Shown: piece by piece, positions 10,144 to 19,219 of the stretch
How the letters are laid out: each line of letters starts with the position of its first letter
How positions within the stretch are numbered: the stretch's first letter is position 1
Source of the DNA: Neorhodopirellula pilleata
Lineage (GTDB): Bacteria > Planctomycetota > Planctomycetia > Pirellulales > Pirellulaceae
DNA length: 64,000 bases
Reading direction: 5' to 3'
NCBI RefSeq assembly: GCF_007859915.1
Contig: NZ_SJPM01000004.1
Location: forward strand, 368,881 to 432,880
Notes under the pieces: model-generated
The model's input: the letters and a program-made list of their open reading frames with translations, nothing else
What the model was told of the DNA's origin: nothing
The model's database searches: none
Position numbers and translations under genes: made by a program

Positions 10144-11151
10144 GTGACCGCGTCCGACCCCGCGATTCTTGTCGCGGCGATTTACCGTTTCGTCAAGATC
10201 GCCGATCACCCGTCCCTGCGTGAACCGTTGCAACAGCGGATGCGCGAGGGCGGCATTGGTGGTTCGTTGTTGCTCGCCGCCGAAGGAATCAACGGAACGA
10301 TCGCCGGCCCACCGGCGAGCTTGCGAGCGTTCATGGATTGGCTGCGAGCCCTGCGCCATCATGGCGAGACGTTGTTTGCCGAAACCGATGTCAAATGGTC
10401 CGGTTGCGATAAGATGCCGTTTCGTCGATCCAAGGTGCGGCTCAAGAAAGAGATCGTCACCATGGGCGTCGACGGCATTGATCCGAATCAAAGTGTCGGC
10501 ACTTATGTCGACCCGGAAGATTGGAATCAACTCGTCGATGACCCCGAAGTCGTTTTGATCGACACCCGTAACGACTACGAAATCGAGATCGGTCGTTTCA
10601 AAGGAGCGATCGATCCGCAGACTCATTCGTTTCGCGAGTTTCCGGAATACGTCGCCAAACATTTGGATCCCGCCAAGCATCCCAAAGTGGCGATGTATTG
10701 TACCGGTGGAATCCGCTGCGAAAAATCGACGGCGTACTTGAAGCAGCAAGGGTTTCAAGAAGTTTATCATTTGAGAGGCGGGATTCTTAATTACCTCGAG
10801 AAAGTACCTCGCGAAGAATCTCGCTGGCTCGGCGAATGTTTCGTGTTCGACCAACGTGTGGCGGTCGATCATGACTTGACCGCCGGAGAGCATGCACTCT
10901 GCCATGGTTGCGGATGGCCTATGACCAAGGACATGCTTGATCATCCAAAGTACGAGCGGGGTGTCGCTTGTCCGCGATGTGCGGACGAGGTCACCGACGA
11001 TCAACGTGCTCGCCGCCGCGAACGACAACGTCAGCTCGATCAACTATCATCCGACGCATCCCGAGAAAAATCATTTCCATCGCCGACAACAGAATCAAAT
11101 CCGATTCCCTCCCAGAATCCTCCGGAGAGCAAGTCCGTCACCTTGGACTGA
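10144..11151 (+). CDS. trhO: tRNA uridine(34) hydroxylase / rhodanese-like (TrhO)
   Basis: 335 residues, GTG start. Order: N-terminal acylphosphatase-like domain ([12 protein letters not shown]), rhodanese domain with the active-site loop [17 protein letters not shown], then a C-terminal zinc-type CHGCG..CPRC pair. This is the YceA/TrhO layout; the enzyme makes 5-hydroxyuridine at tRNA position 34. The last ~45 residues are low-complexity (S/P/E rich) and overlap the start of the following permease frame by up to 184 bases. Confidence 0.92.
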   Translation: MTASDPAILVAAIYRFVKIADHPSLREPLQQRMREGGIGGSLLLAAEGINGTIAGPPASLRAFMDWLRALRHHGETLFAETDVKWSGCDKMPFRRSKVRLKKEIVTMGVDGIDPNQSVGTYVDPEDWNQLVDDPEVVLIDTRNDYEIEIGRFKGAIDPQTHSFREFPEYVAKHLDPAKHPKVAMYCTGGIRCEKSTAYLKQQGFQEVYHLRGGILNYLEKVPREESRWLGECFVFDQRVAVDHDLTAGEHALCHGCGWPMTKDMLDHPKYERGVACPRCADEVTDDQRARRRERQRQLDQLSSDASREKSFPSPTTESNPIPSQNPPESKSVTLD

Positions 11152-13337
11152 TCGGCGCGACCGGCGTCGGCGTCGGTGCGATCGTCGGTGGTGGGATCTT
11201 GGCGTTGGCGGGCGTGGCGTTTGCGACGACCGGACCGGCCGCGATTGCCGCGTTCGCGATCAATGGTCTGATCGCCATGCTGACGGCGCTGAGCTTCGCC
11301 GAAATGGCGTCCAAGTTCCCACAATCGGGCGGCACGTATTTGTTCAGCCGCAAGGTGTTGTCCGTCGAGGCCGCGTTCACGGTCGGGTGGGTCGTGTGGT
11401 TCGCGTCGATCGTCGCCGCCGTGTTGTATGCGATCGGCTTCGGTAGTTTCGCCGCGTTGTTTATCCGCGAACTCATGGCACTTCGGGGCGAGGTTCCCGG
11501 TTGGCTAAGCGACCCACGTTTGGCACCGGGGATCGCGTTGGTGACCACGTTGGGTTTGGGATTGGTGATGATGTTACGTTCGGGCGGCGGCGGTCCGTGG
11601 GTGAACGTGGCCAAAGTGGTCGTCTTCAGTGTCCTGATCTTGGGCGGTTTGTGGGCCATCGCCGGTCAAGATTTTTCGACGACGAGACAAAACCTTCAGC
11701 CGTTTTTCATCGCCGGGATCGGCGGTTTGATCCAAGCGATGGGTTACAGTTTCATCGCCTTACAGGGGTTTGATCTGATCGCGGCGGTCGGTGGTGAAGT
11801 CAAATCGCCGGAAAAGAACGTGCCGCGAGCGATGCTGTTGTCACTTGTCATCGCGTTGCTGATTTACATTCCGTTGCTGTTCGTGCTTGTAGCGGTCGGA
11901 ACGCCGCCTGGGCAAACGATCGCGGAGTTCGCAGGGAACGATCCCGAGGAGGTCGTGGCGATCGCGGCCAGACGTTACCTCGGAGCAACCGGGTATTGGT
12001 TGGTGATTGTTGCGGCCGTGTTGTCGATGTTCACGGCCCTGCAAGCGAACTTGTTTGCCGCCTCGCGGATTGCTCTGGCGATGTCGCGAGACAACACCTT
12101 GCCTTCGATCCTTTCGCATCTGGGTGCCCGCACACGAACGCCGTGGGTTGCGGTGTTGGTCACAATGATTTTGATCGGTGGTTTGATCGTTATCTTGCCC
12201 GATGTGGCCGCTGCCGGTGCGGCATCGAGTTTGATTTTTTTGGTCACGTTTGCGATCGCACATGTGCTTGCGATTCTGGTGCGCCAGCGGAGTCATGACG
12301 ACCCGCCGCCGTTTCGTTCTCCGGCGTACCCGTTGGTACCTGTTGTTGGAGGTGTGGCGTGTTTGGCACTGGCGATTTTTCAAGGCATCGCCGTTCCCGC
12401 AGCCGGCCAGATCGCGGTCGTGTGGTTGAGTTTGGGTGGTATCTTGTTTCTGACCTTATTCGCGCGTCGGGCTCGGTTGACAGATGTTTCCAATATCGCC
12501 GCCAATCCCGAGTTGTCGCGATTAAGGGGCACCACGCCGTTGGTGCTTGTTCCGATCGCCAATCCACACAACGCCGGGGCGATGGTGACGCTTGCCGACA
12601 CGCTCGTTCCCTGGTACGTCGGTCGCGTGCTGGTTCAGACCGTACTTGTCGCGCCGGTGGATTGGAACCCGGACGAGGACCCGAGGCCGCTGGAGCGACT
12701 CCGCGATGTTCAGAATAAGGTGTTGCAGTCATCGGTGCGAATGGGCATTCGGTGCGAAACCTTGACGACGATCTCTTCCAAACCGATGGAGGAGATCGCC
12801 CGAGTCGCCAAACTGCACCGATGCGAGTCGGTCTTGTTAGGTTTGAGTGAGATTACCGAGGACAGCCAAGATACGCCGTTGGAAGGATTGCTCGGTCAAC
12901 TCGAGACGGATGTGGTGGTGTTGCGGGCACCGAAAGATTGGCAGTTGGCCCAAACCGAACGCATTCTGGTGCCCGTCGGAGGCCGTGGCGGGCACGATTA
13001 TTTATTGACCCGATTACTTTCAAGTTTGTCCCGCAAGCAAAAACGACAAGTCAAATTCTTGCGGGTTGTTCCCGAATCGATGTCGATGGGCGACCGACGT
13101 CGTGTGGAGAAGGAACTAGCGAGAACGGCCAAGGAGAACTCCGGTGCGACGTGCGAGCGAGAAGTCATCGTGAGCAACGACGCCGTCGCGACGATCGCCG
13201 AACAAGCGGGCGACTCCGGGTTAGTGATCCTGGGTGTTCAACGTCTTGGTCCCAAGCAAAAACTCTTCGGCAATTTTACCCGAAAGATCGCCCGCCAAAC
13301 CCAATCACCGATCATCGTGATCAGTCGCCGTGGTTAG
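10968..13337 (+). CDS. APC amino-acid permease with C-terminal universal stress domains
   Basis: Up to 789 residues. The first recognisable membrane segment begins near residue 58 ([19 protein letters not shown]), the typical TM1 of APC cationic amino-acid transporters; about 12 hydrophobic helices run to ~residue 500. After that a cytoplasmic part with two USP-like halves: [15 protein letters not shown] and, at the end, [15 protein letters not shown] with [11 protein letters not shown] and [10 protein letters not shown]. No in-frame ATG, GTG or TTG lies between 10977 and the first helix, so either the start is inside trhO or a rare codon is used. Confidence 0.88.
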   Translation: MSAMCGRGHRRSTCSPPRTTTSARSTIIRRIPRKIISIADNRIKSDSLPESSGEQVRHLGLIGATGVGVGAIVGGGILALAGVAFATTGPAAIAAFAINGLIAMLTALSFAEMASKFPQSGGTYLFSRKVLSVEAAFTVGWVVWFASIVAAVLYAIGFGSFAALFIRELMALRGEVPGWLSDPRLAPGIALVTTLGLGLVMMLRSGGGGPWVNVAKVVVFSVLILGGLWAIAGQDFSTTRQNLQPFFIAGIGGLIQAMGYSFIALQGFDLIAAVGGEVKSPEKNVPRAMLLSLVIALLIYIPLLFVLVAVGTPPGQTIAEFAGNDPEEVVAIAARRYLGATGYWLVIVAAVLSMFTALQANLFAASRIALAMSRDNTLPSILSHLGARTRTPWVAVLVTMILIGGLIVILPDVAAAGAASSLIFLVTFAIAHVLAILVRQRSHDDPPPFRSPAYPLVPVVGGVACLALAIFQGIAVPAAGQIAVVWLSLGGILFLTLFARRARLTDVSNIAANPELSRLRGTTPLVLVPIANPHNAGAMVTLADTLVPWYVGRVLVQTVLVAPVDWNPDEDPRPLERLRDVQNKVLQSSVRMGIRCETLTTISSKPMEEIARVAKLHRCESVLLGLSEITEDSQDTPLEGLLGQLETDVVVLRAPKDWQLAQTERILVPVGGRGGHDYLLTRLLSSLSRKQKRQVKFLRVVPESMSMGDRRRVEKELARTAKENSGATCEREVIVSNDAVATIAEQAGDSGLVILGVQRLGPKQKLFGNFTRKIARQTQSPIIVISRRG

Positions 13338-13343
13338 TCCTCA

Positions 13344-13702
13344 GTAGGCTGGGTCGCAGCGATAGCGGAGACCCGGCATCCATCCATGAATACCTAAACC
13401 TAAACTTAAACTTAAACTTAAACCAAAACCAAAACCCGCTTTTGTCCCGGTCCGCAGGACCGGGAGCGATTCGCGAGCTTGGCTCGCTCTAGTATTCCTC
13501 TGCAGTTCAATTTTCGGGTAGTGGATCTTGTTAAAGATCCTTTCAGCATGGGATCTTTAACAAGATCCACTACGGTCTACCCGAAAAACAAGGTGAGCTG
13601 GAATACTAGGCTATGGAGTTTAAGTTTAAGTTTTGAAACCAATGCTTATTGGTTTATACGCCGGGTGGGCGTCGCAAAGCCTCCTTCACCCGGCCTACGT
13701 GC
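13344..13702. repeat. composite nested-hairpin element, family 3
   Basis: The 395-base gap has no gene. From outside in: GTAGGCTGGGT at 13344-13354 pairs with ACCCGGCCTAC at 13688-13698; A/T-rich CTTAAA repeats at 13390-13425 face GTTTAAGTTTAAG at 13618-13630; and a perfect 22-bp inverted repeat with a 10-base loop lies at the centre (13519-13572). The first 35 bases (13344-13378) are identical to 19122-19156. It lies between convergent genes and may end both transcripts. Confidence 0.75.
13519..13572. repeat. perfect 22-bp inverted repeat
   Basis: Arms 13519-13540 and 13551-13572 (TAGTGGATCTTGTTAAAGATCC half, 10-base loop) match with no mismatch. There is no T-tract immediately after, so it is not a standard rho-independent terminator. 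Confidence 0.9.
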
Positions 13703-13732
13703 GTTATCGCTGAGTTTGGCGTTACGACTTCA

Positions 13733-14926
13733 TTACAGCGATAAGCACTCGCTGGCTTCGGCTAGTAGGTCGACGGCTTTATCGATTTGTTCGCGGCTGG
13801 TCGTCCAGCCGACCGAGAACCTCAGCGTGCGCCCGATTTGCTTGTCAGTGCGTCCGATCGCGCGGAGGATGCGAGTCATTTCGTCGGGCGGATGGTTTGA
13901 TTGGGCGGACGCGACGACGATGTGGCGAGCTGCCTTTTGTAACCTTCGGGCTTCGCATCCCATTTCAATGGCGATCGTGTTGGGTAGTCGATCGCAATGT
14001 TCCGACAACACCGTCACTCGGCCGTCGAGTGTGCTTCGCAACCCGTCGATCAAACGGTCGCTCAATTCCGATAGCGTCGATTGGGCTTCATCGACGCATC
14101 GTGCCGTCAAGGAAGCGGCCGCGCCGAGACCGACGATGCCGGGCACGTTCTCGCTGCCCGCTCGCAAACCCATTTCTCGCGATTCACCGAACGAGATCGG
14201 GTGCAAGTCCAAGCCGCGACGTACGAACAATGCCCCCACGCCTTTGGGTCCGTAGATCTTGTGGGCGGTCAATGACAACGTGTCGACGCGGAGTTGGTTG
14301 ACATCGATCGGGATGCGTCCCACCGCTGCCGTCGCATCGCAGTGCACGCGGATGCCGCGGTTGTGGCATAAGTCCGCCAACTCACGAATCGGTTGAATCG
14401 TCCCGAGGACGGGGTTGGCTAGTTGCAGGCATACCAAGCGAGTCGTTTCACGGAATCGTGATTGGAACTCGTGCGTGGATAGGATACCGAACGAGTTACA
14501 AGGAACCGTTTCGATTTCCCAACCGAGCAAGCGAAGTTGAATTGCCGATGCGAGGACGGCCTCGCTTTCGATCTCGGCGACCAACGCGTGCGGTGCCGGT
14601 TCGTCGCGGTTGCACGGATAGGCCGGCACTAGATCCGTCGAATCCCCGCCGGCGCGGCAGATCATCGCCGCACCCAGGATGCCCAGGTTGTTCGCCTCGG
14701 TTCCGCCGCTGGTGAAGACCACCTCGAACGGATCGCAGCCGAGCAGCAACGAAACACCTTCCCGCGCGTTCTCGATCGCCTCGTTGACGGCCGAAGCGTG
14801 AACATGCGATTGGGACGGCAGCATGAAGTGCGTCGTCCAGAACGCCTGCATGGCATCGATGACCGAGGGGGCCACCGGAGTCGTACGGTTGAAGTCGAGG
14901 TAAATCAGCGACACGGGAAGAAGCAA
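13733..14926 (-). CDS. cysteine desulfurase-like PLP protein lacking the catalytic Cys
   Basis: 397 residues (TTG at 14926; a GTG at 14914 giving MSLIYLDFNRTTP is equally plausible). NifS/IscS fold: IYLDFNRTTP, FTSGGTEANNLGI, HCDATAAVGRIPID, and the PLP lysine K223 in LTAHKIYGPKGVGALFVRRG. The active-site loop that normally reads S-x-x-x-A-C-x-S is VVASAQSNHPP, with Gln342 (codon CAA) in the Cys place. The His that stacks on PLP in the E-H-x-A motif is Ser (EIESEAVL). So it probably binds PLP but cannot mobilise sulfur by the known mechanism. Alone, not beside iscU or other Fe-S genes. Confidence 0.85.
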   Translation of the reverse strand: MLLPVSLIYLDFNRTTPVAPSVIDAMQAFWTTHFMLPSQSHVHASAVNEAIENAREGVSLLLGCDPFEVVFTSGGTEANNLGILGAAMICRAGGDSTDLVPAYPCNRDEPAPHALVAEIESEAVLASAIQLRLLGWEIETVPCNSFGILSTHEFQSRFRETTRLVCLQLANPVLGTIQPIRELADLCHNRGIRVHCDATAAVGRIPIDVNQLRVDTLSLTAHKIYGPKGVGALFVRRGLDLHPISFGESREMGLRAGSENVPGIVGLGAAASLTARCVDEAQSTLSELSDRLIDGLRSTLDGRVTVLSEHCDRLPNTIAIEMGCEARRLQKAARHIVVASAQSNHPPDEMTRILRAIGRTDKQIGRTLRFSVGWTTSREQIDKAVDLLAEASECLSL

Positions 14927-14999
14927 GAAAGAGAGCGTGGTAACGACAGTCGCACAGAACAGCCTAGCTCGGAGGCGTTCGCATTCCAGATAATCTGAG

Positions 15000-15530
15000 T
15001 CAACGGTCTTTCTTTTTCTTGTCTTTTCCCTTCTTACGACCCTTGGCCAAACGCTTCATTTTCTTGACTTCGTCTTCGGCGACGACCCAGCCGCGACAAT
15101 TACGGGCACCGCACTGACATTCCGGATTCCAATCAAACGCTTCCCATGCGTAGTCAAACGTGATTTGGGATTCCGCTTCGATGTTGCAGATCGCGACGAC
15201 GCCGAGCGATAACTCGGTCAATTGAATGAGTTCGCAATTCGGGCTGCACGAGTGGTTCATGAACGCGCCCGGGGCACTCGGTTCGAGATACCATTTCTCG
15301 TCGAGGTCCATCACGTATTCGCTGCCCTCGTAGGCCTTTTTGGGGATCAATTGGCCGGTGACTTCCATCACCAGTTCCCCTGGCAAGAATTGCCGAACGG
15401 CGTATACGCCGTGACCGCATTTGCCTGACGATCGGACTTCGACGTCATCGTCGTAATAAGATCGGTAGTAGAAATCCTTATCGACCAGGGCTTGCAGTTT
15501 TTTGCGACGTTGTTTGTCCAAGGTAGTCAT
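15000..15530 (-). CDS. SET-domain protein (lysine methyltransferase type)
   Basis: 176 residues from the ATG at 15530 (MTTLDKQRRKKL). SET core: GHGVYAVRQFLPGELVME, AFMNHSCSPNCELI (the NHSC pseudoknot), ESQITFDYAWEAFDW, then a post-SET CQCGARNCRGW cluster that would bind zinc with a core Cys. It ends in a long Lys/Arg tail. The family transfers methyl from SAM to lysine; in bacteria the targets are mostly unknown (histone-like proteins in chlamydiae). Full catalytic set is present. Convergent-free neighbour of the desulfurase-like gene, same strand, 86 bp apart. Confidence 0.85.
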   Translation of the reverse strand: MTTLDKQRRKKLQALVDKDFYYRSYYDDDVEVRSSGKCGHGVYAVRQFLPGELVMEVTGQLIPKKAYEGSEYVMDLDEKWYLEPSAPGAFMNHSCSPNCELIQLTELSLGVVAICNIEAESQITFDYAWEAFDWNPECQCGARNCRGWVVAEDEVKKMKRLAKGRKKGKDKKKKDR

Positions 15531-15770
15531 GCGGTTGATACGAAGAGAAAAATTACCAGTTTGCCTAGTCGGCCCAGTCGCTAGCTTCATCAAACCGGAG
15601 CCAAACGTCAATCGATGAATCGATTGAAACGGTTAGTTCGATCGTTAAGTTCGCCGATCGGATTTCGGGCGTCAGGTCACACATTTGAATCCGAGCGGGG
15701 GCGAAGGGTGGTCGATGAAAAGCAATGGACTGTCGAAATCGGCCGGCTCCGTCTCTATCCAGGGTGAACC

Positions 15771-16460
15771 ATGACTCGTTCTTTCTCGTTATTGCTTTGT
15801 GCACTCTCGTCGGTCGTTTTGGCACCGGCCGTTTACGCTGATTTGGACGAACTGCTTGGCGATTGGGCCAGTGCGGCGTCACAAGAGATCGATCAGGACT
15901 CGAGTTCCGAAGTGGAGTTATCTCCCGCGTCGTCGTCGGATGTCTCAACCCCCGAATCAACCGGTTCGACCCTAACAGGGATTCACGGACATTCCGCCGG
16001 CGAGCCGACATCGGTGATTCATCCCGAGGCGATCGACGAGATGTACAGCGTCGTGACGCCGACCATGAACCCACATTACGTGCCCGATTCTTGTGGTTGT
16101 GGAGACGCCAATTGCGAGGGTGCCCCGCACACCGCTCACCAATGCCGCTCAAACGGTTGCCATTCATGCGGTGATGGATGCGGTGCGTTGATCAGCCGAG
16201 CGGAGTCGGGATGCATCGAAGGCCAAAGCGAATGCCGGCCACACCAAAGACCGAATCTGCCCTCGAGTACATTTCTAGAATTATTCCGATCGCGAAATTC
16301 GTACAGCAACGTTTGGGCGGGCTACGCAGAAGAAACCCGTTTGCGAGTTCGTAACCGCAGCCCGCATTTGGACGGCACTTGGCGTTGCAACGGTTGCGGC
16401 GCTCTGCTCGAACCCAACCAAGTCGGTTGTGGTTGCGGCGGCGGTTGCGATCACCAATAA
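15771..16460 (+). CDS. secreted cysteine-rich protein, function unknown
   Basis: 229 residues with a signal peptide (SFSLLLCALSSVVLAPAVYA). Middle part is Ser/Glu rich. Two Cys clusters: residues ~103-145 (CGCGDANCEG, CRSNGCHSCGDGCG) and the C-terminus (WRCNGCGALLEPNQVGCGCGGGCDH), the last resembling a zinc-ribbon. About 20 Cys in total in a predicted exported protein suggests disulfides or metal binding. I do not recognise a family. Confidence 0.7.
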   Translation: MTRSFSLLLCALSSVVLAPAVYADLDELLGDWASAASQEIDQDSSSEVELSPASSSDVSTPESTGSTLTGIHGHSAGEPTSVIHPEAIDEMYSVVTPTMNPHYVPDSCGCGDANCEGAPHTAHQCRSNGCHSCGDGCGALISRAESGCIEGQSECRPHQRPNLPSSTFLELFRSRNSYSNVWAGYAEETRLRVRNRSPHLDGTWRCNGCGALLEPNQVGCGCGGGCDHQ

Positions 16461-16483
16461 CTCAAGGCGGCGATTGCCGGAAC

Positions 16484-16915
16484 CTACTCCTCGGTAACTC
16501 GAACAGTCACCATCTCGTCGTCTTTCTTGATCGAATCGACCACGTCTTGACCTTCGATCACCTTGCCAAAAACCGAATGGCGATCGTCAAGATGCGGCGT
16601 GGCGGTGTGGGTGATGAAGAACTGTGAGCCGTTGGTGTTCGGACCCGCGTTCGCCATCGACAGCACTCCGGGGCCGTCGTGACGCAGTTCGGGATGAAAT
16701 TCGTCTTCGAATTGATATCCAGGGCCGCCCGTGCCCGTTCCCAACGGGCACCCGCCTTGGATCATGAAATCCGGAATGACGCGGTGAAATTTCAAACCGT
16801 CGTAGTACTTCTTTTCGCAGAGGTCTTCAAAGTTTCCAACGGTTTTGGGTGTTTTGTCATCAAACAGTTCGACCTTGATGGTGCCGCGACTGGTTTCGAA
16901 GGTGGCAACTTTCAT
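16484..16915 (-). CDS. peptidyl-prolyl cis-trans isomerase, cyclophilin type
   Basis: 143 residues, no signal peptide, so probably cytoplasmic. Catalytic core: [15 protein letters not shown] (the Arg-Phe region), [28 protein letters not shown] and [12 protein letters not shown]. Catalyses proline isomerisation in protein folding. A short single-domain form typical of bacteria. ATG at 16915. Confidence 0.95.
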   Translation of the reverse strand: MKVATFETSRGTIKVELFDDKTPKTVGNFEDLCEKKYYDGLKFHRVIPDFMIQGGCPLGTGTGGPGYQFEDEFHPELRHDGPGVLSMANAGPNTNGSQFFITHTATPHLDDRHSVFGKVIEGQDVVDSIKKDDEMVTVRVTEE

Positions 16916-17083
16916 GTTTCTTTGGTGGGTTCAAGGGGCGTGTGCGGTGCAATGAGTTCGTTCGGGACGATAACGCGCTGTCACGCTTGAATCAATCCGA
17001 CGGCGGTCGGGAGGTACGCACCCCCGCCATCCAATCTCGACGGGTGACGGCTCGTTGATTGATTCGGATTCGGAACTACAACG

Positions 17084-17148
17084 ATTAGCCGATGGGCGTT
17101 AGCCCCGGTTGACGTCCCGTTAACCGCCGCTAACGTGGTGCGGCTAAT
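17084..17148. repeat. dispersed palindromic repeat, family 2 (copy 1)
   Basis: An imperfect palindrome starting ATTAGCCGATGGGCGTTAGC and ending GCTAACGTGGTGCGGCTAAT. Its reverse complement recurs at 51349-51415 with only a few changes. It directly abuts the stop codon of the gene at 17149. The remainder of the 16916-17083 gap shows no gene. Confidence 0.8.
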
Positions 17149-17682
17149 TCAATTCGTTTGCAAATCGGAACTTGCGTCGACGGCGTCGGGATCGGTTTCG
17201 ACGGGATCGGGGCTTTCATCGGCGTTGTTGCCTGATCCGTTGAGCTTCAATTCCTCGCGAGTCCCATCAGGATGAATCATGAATCCCTGTTCGATTTGCG
17301 CCTCTGCCCCAATTTTGATAGAAAATTGGTAAGGTCCATTAGTGGTCTCCGCGTCGAGCACCACGAATCCGGGATTGGATTGCCCTTCCTTGGTGGACTC
17401 GCTGAAATTCATTGTGAGCTTGTCGACTCGCCCAGCGGATTCTTGGACTTGGGCGATTGCGTTCAGTTCCATGCGAACCGGTTCAAAGACCTTCCAGCCG
17501 ACCATGGAAAAACCGTAGGTCAGCACGCCGCAACAGATGATCAGTGATACCAGCGAAACAGCCGCCCCGATTCCGAGCAACCACCACCAACGACGACGTT
17601 TCGGTGGTGACGTGTTTCCATCGGAAAAGCTGCCATCACCCATGGAATGGGGGGGGTTGGAATGAAATGGGTCGCTCGACAT
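17149..17682 (-). CDS. single-pass membrane protein, function unknown
   Basis: 177 residues from ATG 17682 (MSSDPFHSN). Proline/serine-rich start, a basic KRRRWWW patch, then one TM helix (LLGIGAAVSLVSLIICCGVLTYGF) and a ~120-residue extracytoplasmic part (FVVLDAETTNGPYQFSIKIG) ending in an acidic tail. The layout resembles planctomycete small anchored proteins of unknown role. A Met four residues earlier is possible. Confidence 0.7.
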   Translation of the reverse strand: MSSDPFHSNPPHSMGDGSFSDGNTSPPKRRRWWWLLGIGAAVSLVSLIICCGVLTYGFSMVGWKVFEPVRMELNAIAQVQESAGRVDKLTMNFSESTKEGQSNPGFVVLDAETTNGPYQFSIKIGAEAQIEQGFMIHPDGTREELKLNGSGNNADESPDPVETDPDAVDASSDLQTN

Positions 17683-17978
17683 GTTTCCCAACAATCCGGC
17701 AAAAGGTGGTTAATCGCGGTAAGTCAACCGTTGTTATAGGGTTCAGCGCGGCGTGGGGCGAGGCGATTGTTCGCCCTACCACTGGAACCCGACAGGATTT
17801 CGGTTATTTTAACGTGCCTGCAAGCTGCACCAGCGAACCACGTGGTTTGCGTGCGATGGGCCATGCGGTTGGGTAGACCGTTTTCAGTCCTAAAGTTTCG
17901 TTCTCTCCGTCGTCCATTGTGAATCACTTAGGCGTGTTCCACTGGGCGACCAAAACCAGTCTGAGGAGACTCGCGTTC

Positions 17979-19004
17979 ATGACCAAGTGCAAGTTGGAGT
18001 ACATCTGGCTCGACGGCTACCAGCCAACCCAGAGCATGCGCAGCAAGACCAAGATCGTTGAAGATTTCAGTGGCAACTTCGAAGACGCCGACATTTGGTC
18101 GTTTGACGGTTCATCGACCCAGCAAGCCCCCGGCGGCTCGAGCGATTGTTTGCTCAAGCCCGTCTTTTGCTGCCCCGATCCCGATCGTTCGGGAACCGGT
18201 TTTCTGATCATGTGTGAAGTGCTCAACGCCGACGGTTCACCGCACCGCAGCAACGGCCGGGCCACGATCAAAGACAAAGACGAAGATTTCTGGTTCGGGT
18301 TCGAGCAAGAGTACACGATTTTCGATCCGGAAACCAACAAGCCGATCGGTTTCCCCGCCGAAGGTTACCCCGCCCCTCAAGGCCCCTACTACTGCTCCGT
18401 CGGTGCCGGCAAGGCCGTCGGACGCGAGATCGTTGAAGATCACCTGGAGCAGTGTTTGCAAGCCGGCTTGAACGTCGAAGGCATCAACGCTGAAGTGATG
18501 ATGGGCCAGTGGGAATTCCAAATTTTCGCCAAGGGTGCCGCCCGCGCCGGTGACGAAGTTTGGATCGCCCGCTACTTGCTCGATCGTACCGCCGAGAAGT
18601 ATGGCATGGTCATCAATTACCACTGCAAGCCGGTCAAGGGCGACTGGAACGGCAGCGGCATGCACGCGAACTTCTCCAACACGACCTTGCGTACGTGTGG
18701 AAGCAAAGAAGTTTACGAAGCGATCTGCCAAGCCTTCGAACCGCGTATCGCCGAACACATCGACGTTTACGGTGCCGACAATGATCAGCGTTTGACCGGT
18801 CTGCACGAAACGCAATCGATCGACAAGTTCAGCTACGGCATTTCCGACCGCGGTGCGTCGATCCGGATTCCGATCGCGACCGTCGAGAAGGGATGGAAGG
18901 GATGGCTCGAAGATCGTCGTCCGGCCTCCAACGCCGACCCATACATGGTCGCCAGCGCGATCATCGCCACGGTCCGCACCGCCAACGTCCCCGCCGCCGT
19001 CTAA
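17979..19004 (+). CDS. glnII: glutamine synthetase, eukaryote-type (GSII)
   Basis: 341 residues from the ATG at 17979, preceded by GAGGAG 8-10 bases upstream; the longer frame from 17919 is rejected. GSII features: YIWLDGYQPTQSMRSKTK, DIWSFDGSST, FGFEQEYTIFD (metal Glu), NAEVMMGQWEFQI, GMHANFSN, NDQRLTGLHETQ and RIPIATVEKGWKGWLEDRRPASNADPY as the Arg/Glu loop. It makes glutamine from glutamate, ammonia and ATP; length fits GSII (about 340-370), not GSI. It is followed by a strong terminator. Confidence 0.95.
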   Translation: MTKCKLEYIWLDGYQPTQSMRSKTKIVEDFSGNFEDADIWSFDGSSTQQAPGGSSDCLLKPVFCCPDPDRSGTGFLIMCEVLNADGSPHRSNGRATIKDKDEDFWFGFEQEYTIFDPETNKPIGFPAEGYPAPQGPYYCSVGAGKAVGREIVEDHLEQCLQAGLNVEGINAEVMMGQWEFQIFAKGAARAGDEVWIARYLLDRTAEKYGMVINYHCKPVKGDWNGSGMHANFSNTTLRTCGSKEVYEAICQAFEPRIAEHIDVYGADNDQRLTGLHETQSIDKFSYGISDRGASIRIPIATVEKGWKGWLEDRRPASNADPYMVASAIIATVRTANVPAAV

Positions 19005-19027
19005 TCCAGATCGCGAAGCAAAACCCG

Positions 19028-19064
19028 AAAGCCCCCGGCATCCCCGATGCCAGGGGCTTTTTTC
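19028..19064 (+). terminator. rho-independent terminator after glnII
   Basis: AAAGCCCCCGGCAT pairs with ATGCCAGGGGCTTT around a CCCCG loop, then TTTTTT. It is placed 24 bases after the glnII stop. Confidence 0.9.
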
Positions 19065-19073
19065 GTATTCGCA

Positions 19074-19156
19074 GACTGGGTCCCTTAGTAGGCTGGGTCC
19101 CTTAGTAGGCTGGGTCCCTTTGTAGGCTGGGTCGCAGCGATAGCGGAGACCCGGCA
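19074..19156. repeat. 17-bp tandem repeat joined to family 3 unit
   Basis: Three tandem copies of a 17-bp unit (GGCTGGGTCCCTTAGTA, first copy starting GACT, third ending TTGTA) run from 19074 to 19124, followed by the 32-base GGCTGGGTCGCAG..CCCGGCA unit at 19125-19156, identical to 13347-13378. A/T-rich CTAAACTTAAAC runs follow, as they do at 13.4 kb. Confidence 0.85.
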
Positions 19157-19219
19157 ACGTCCAGGACCGATCCTTCTAAACCTAAACTTAAACCAAGACC
19201 TAAAACTCCCCGTTCACCT

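Noticed and set aside
9967..11043. 358-codon open frame on the minus strand across glgP end and trhO
   Set aside because: It mirrors the codon pattern of trhO on the other strand, has no family motif, and trhO is clearly real.
13385..13430. CTTAAA / CCTAAA runs as telomere-like or CRISPR repeats
   Set aside because: Too short and irregular, with no spacers; better seen as part of the composite family 3 element.
18237..19157. 306-codon minus-strand open frame over glnII
   Set aside because: Shadow of glutamine synthetase; VDGG/VGGADRG runs come from reversed codons, and it runs into the terminator and repeats.
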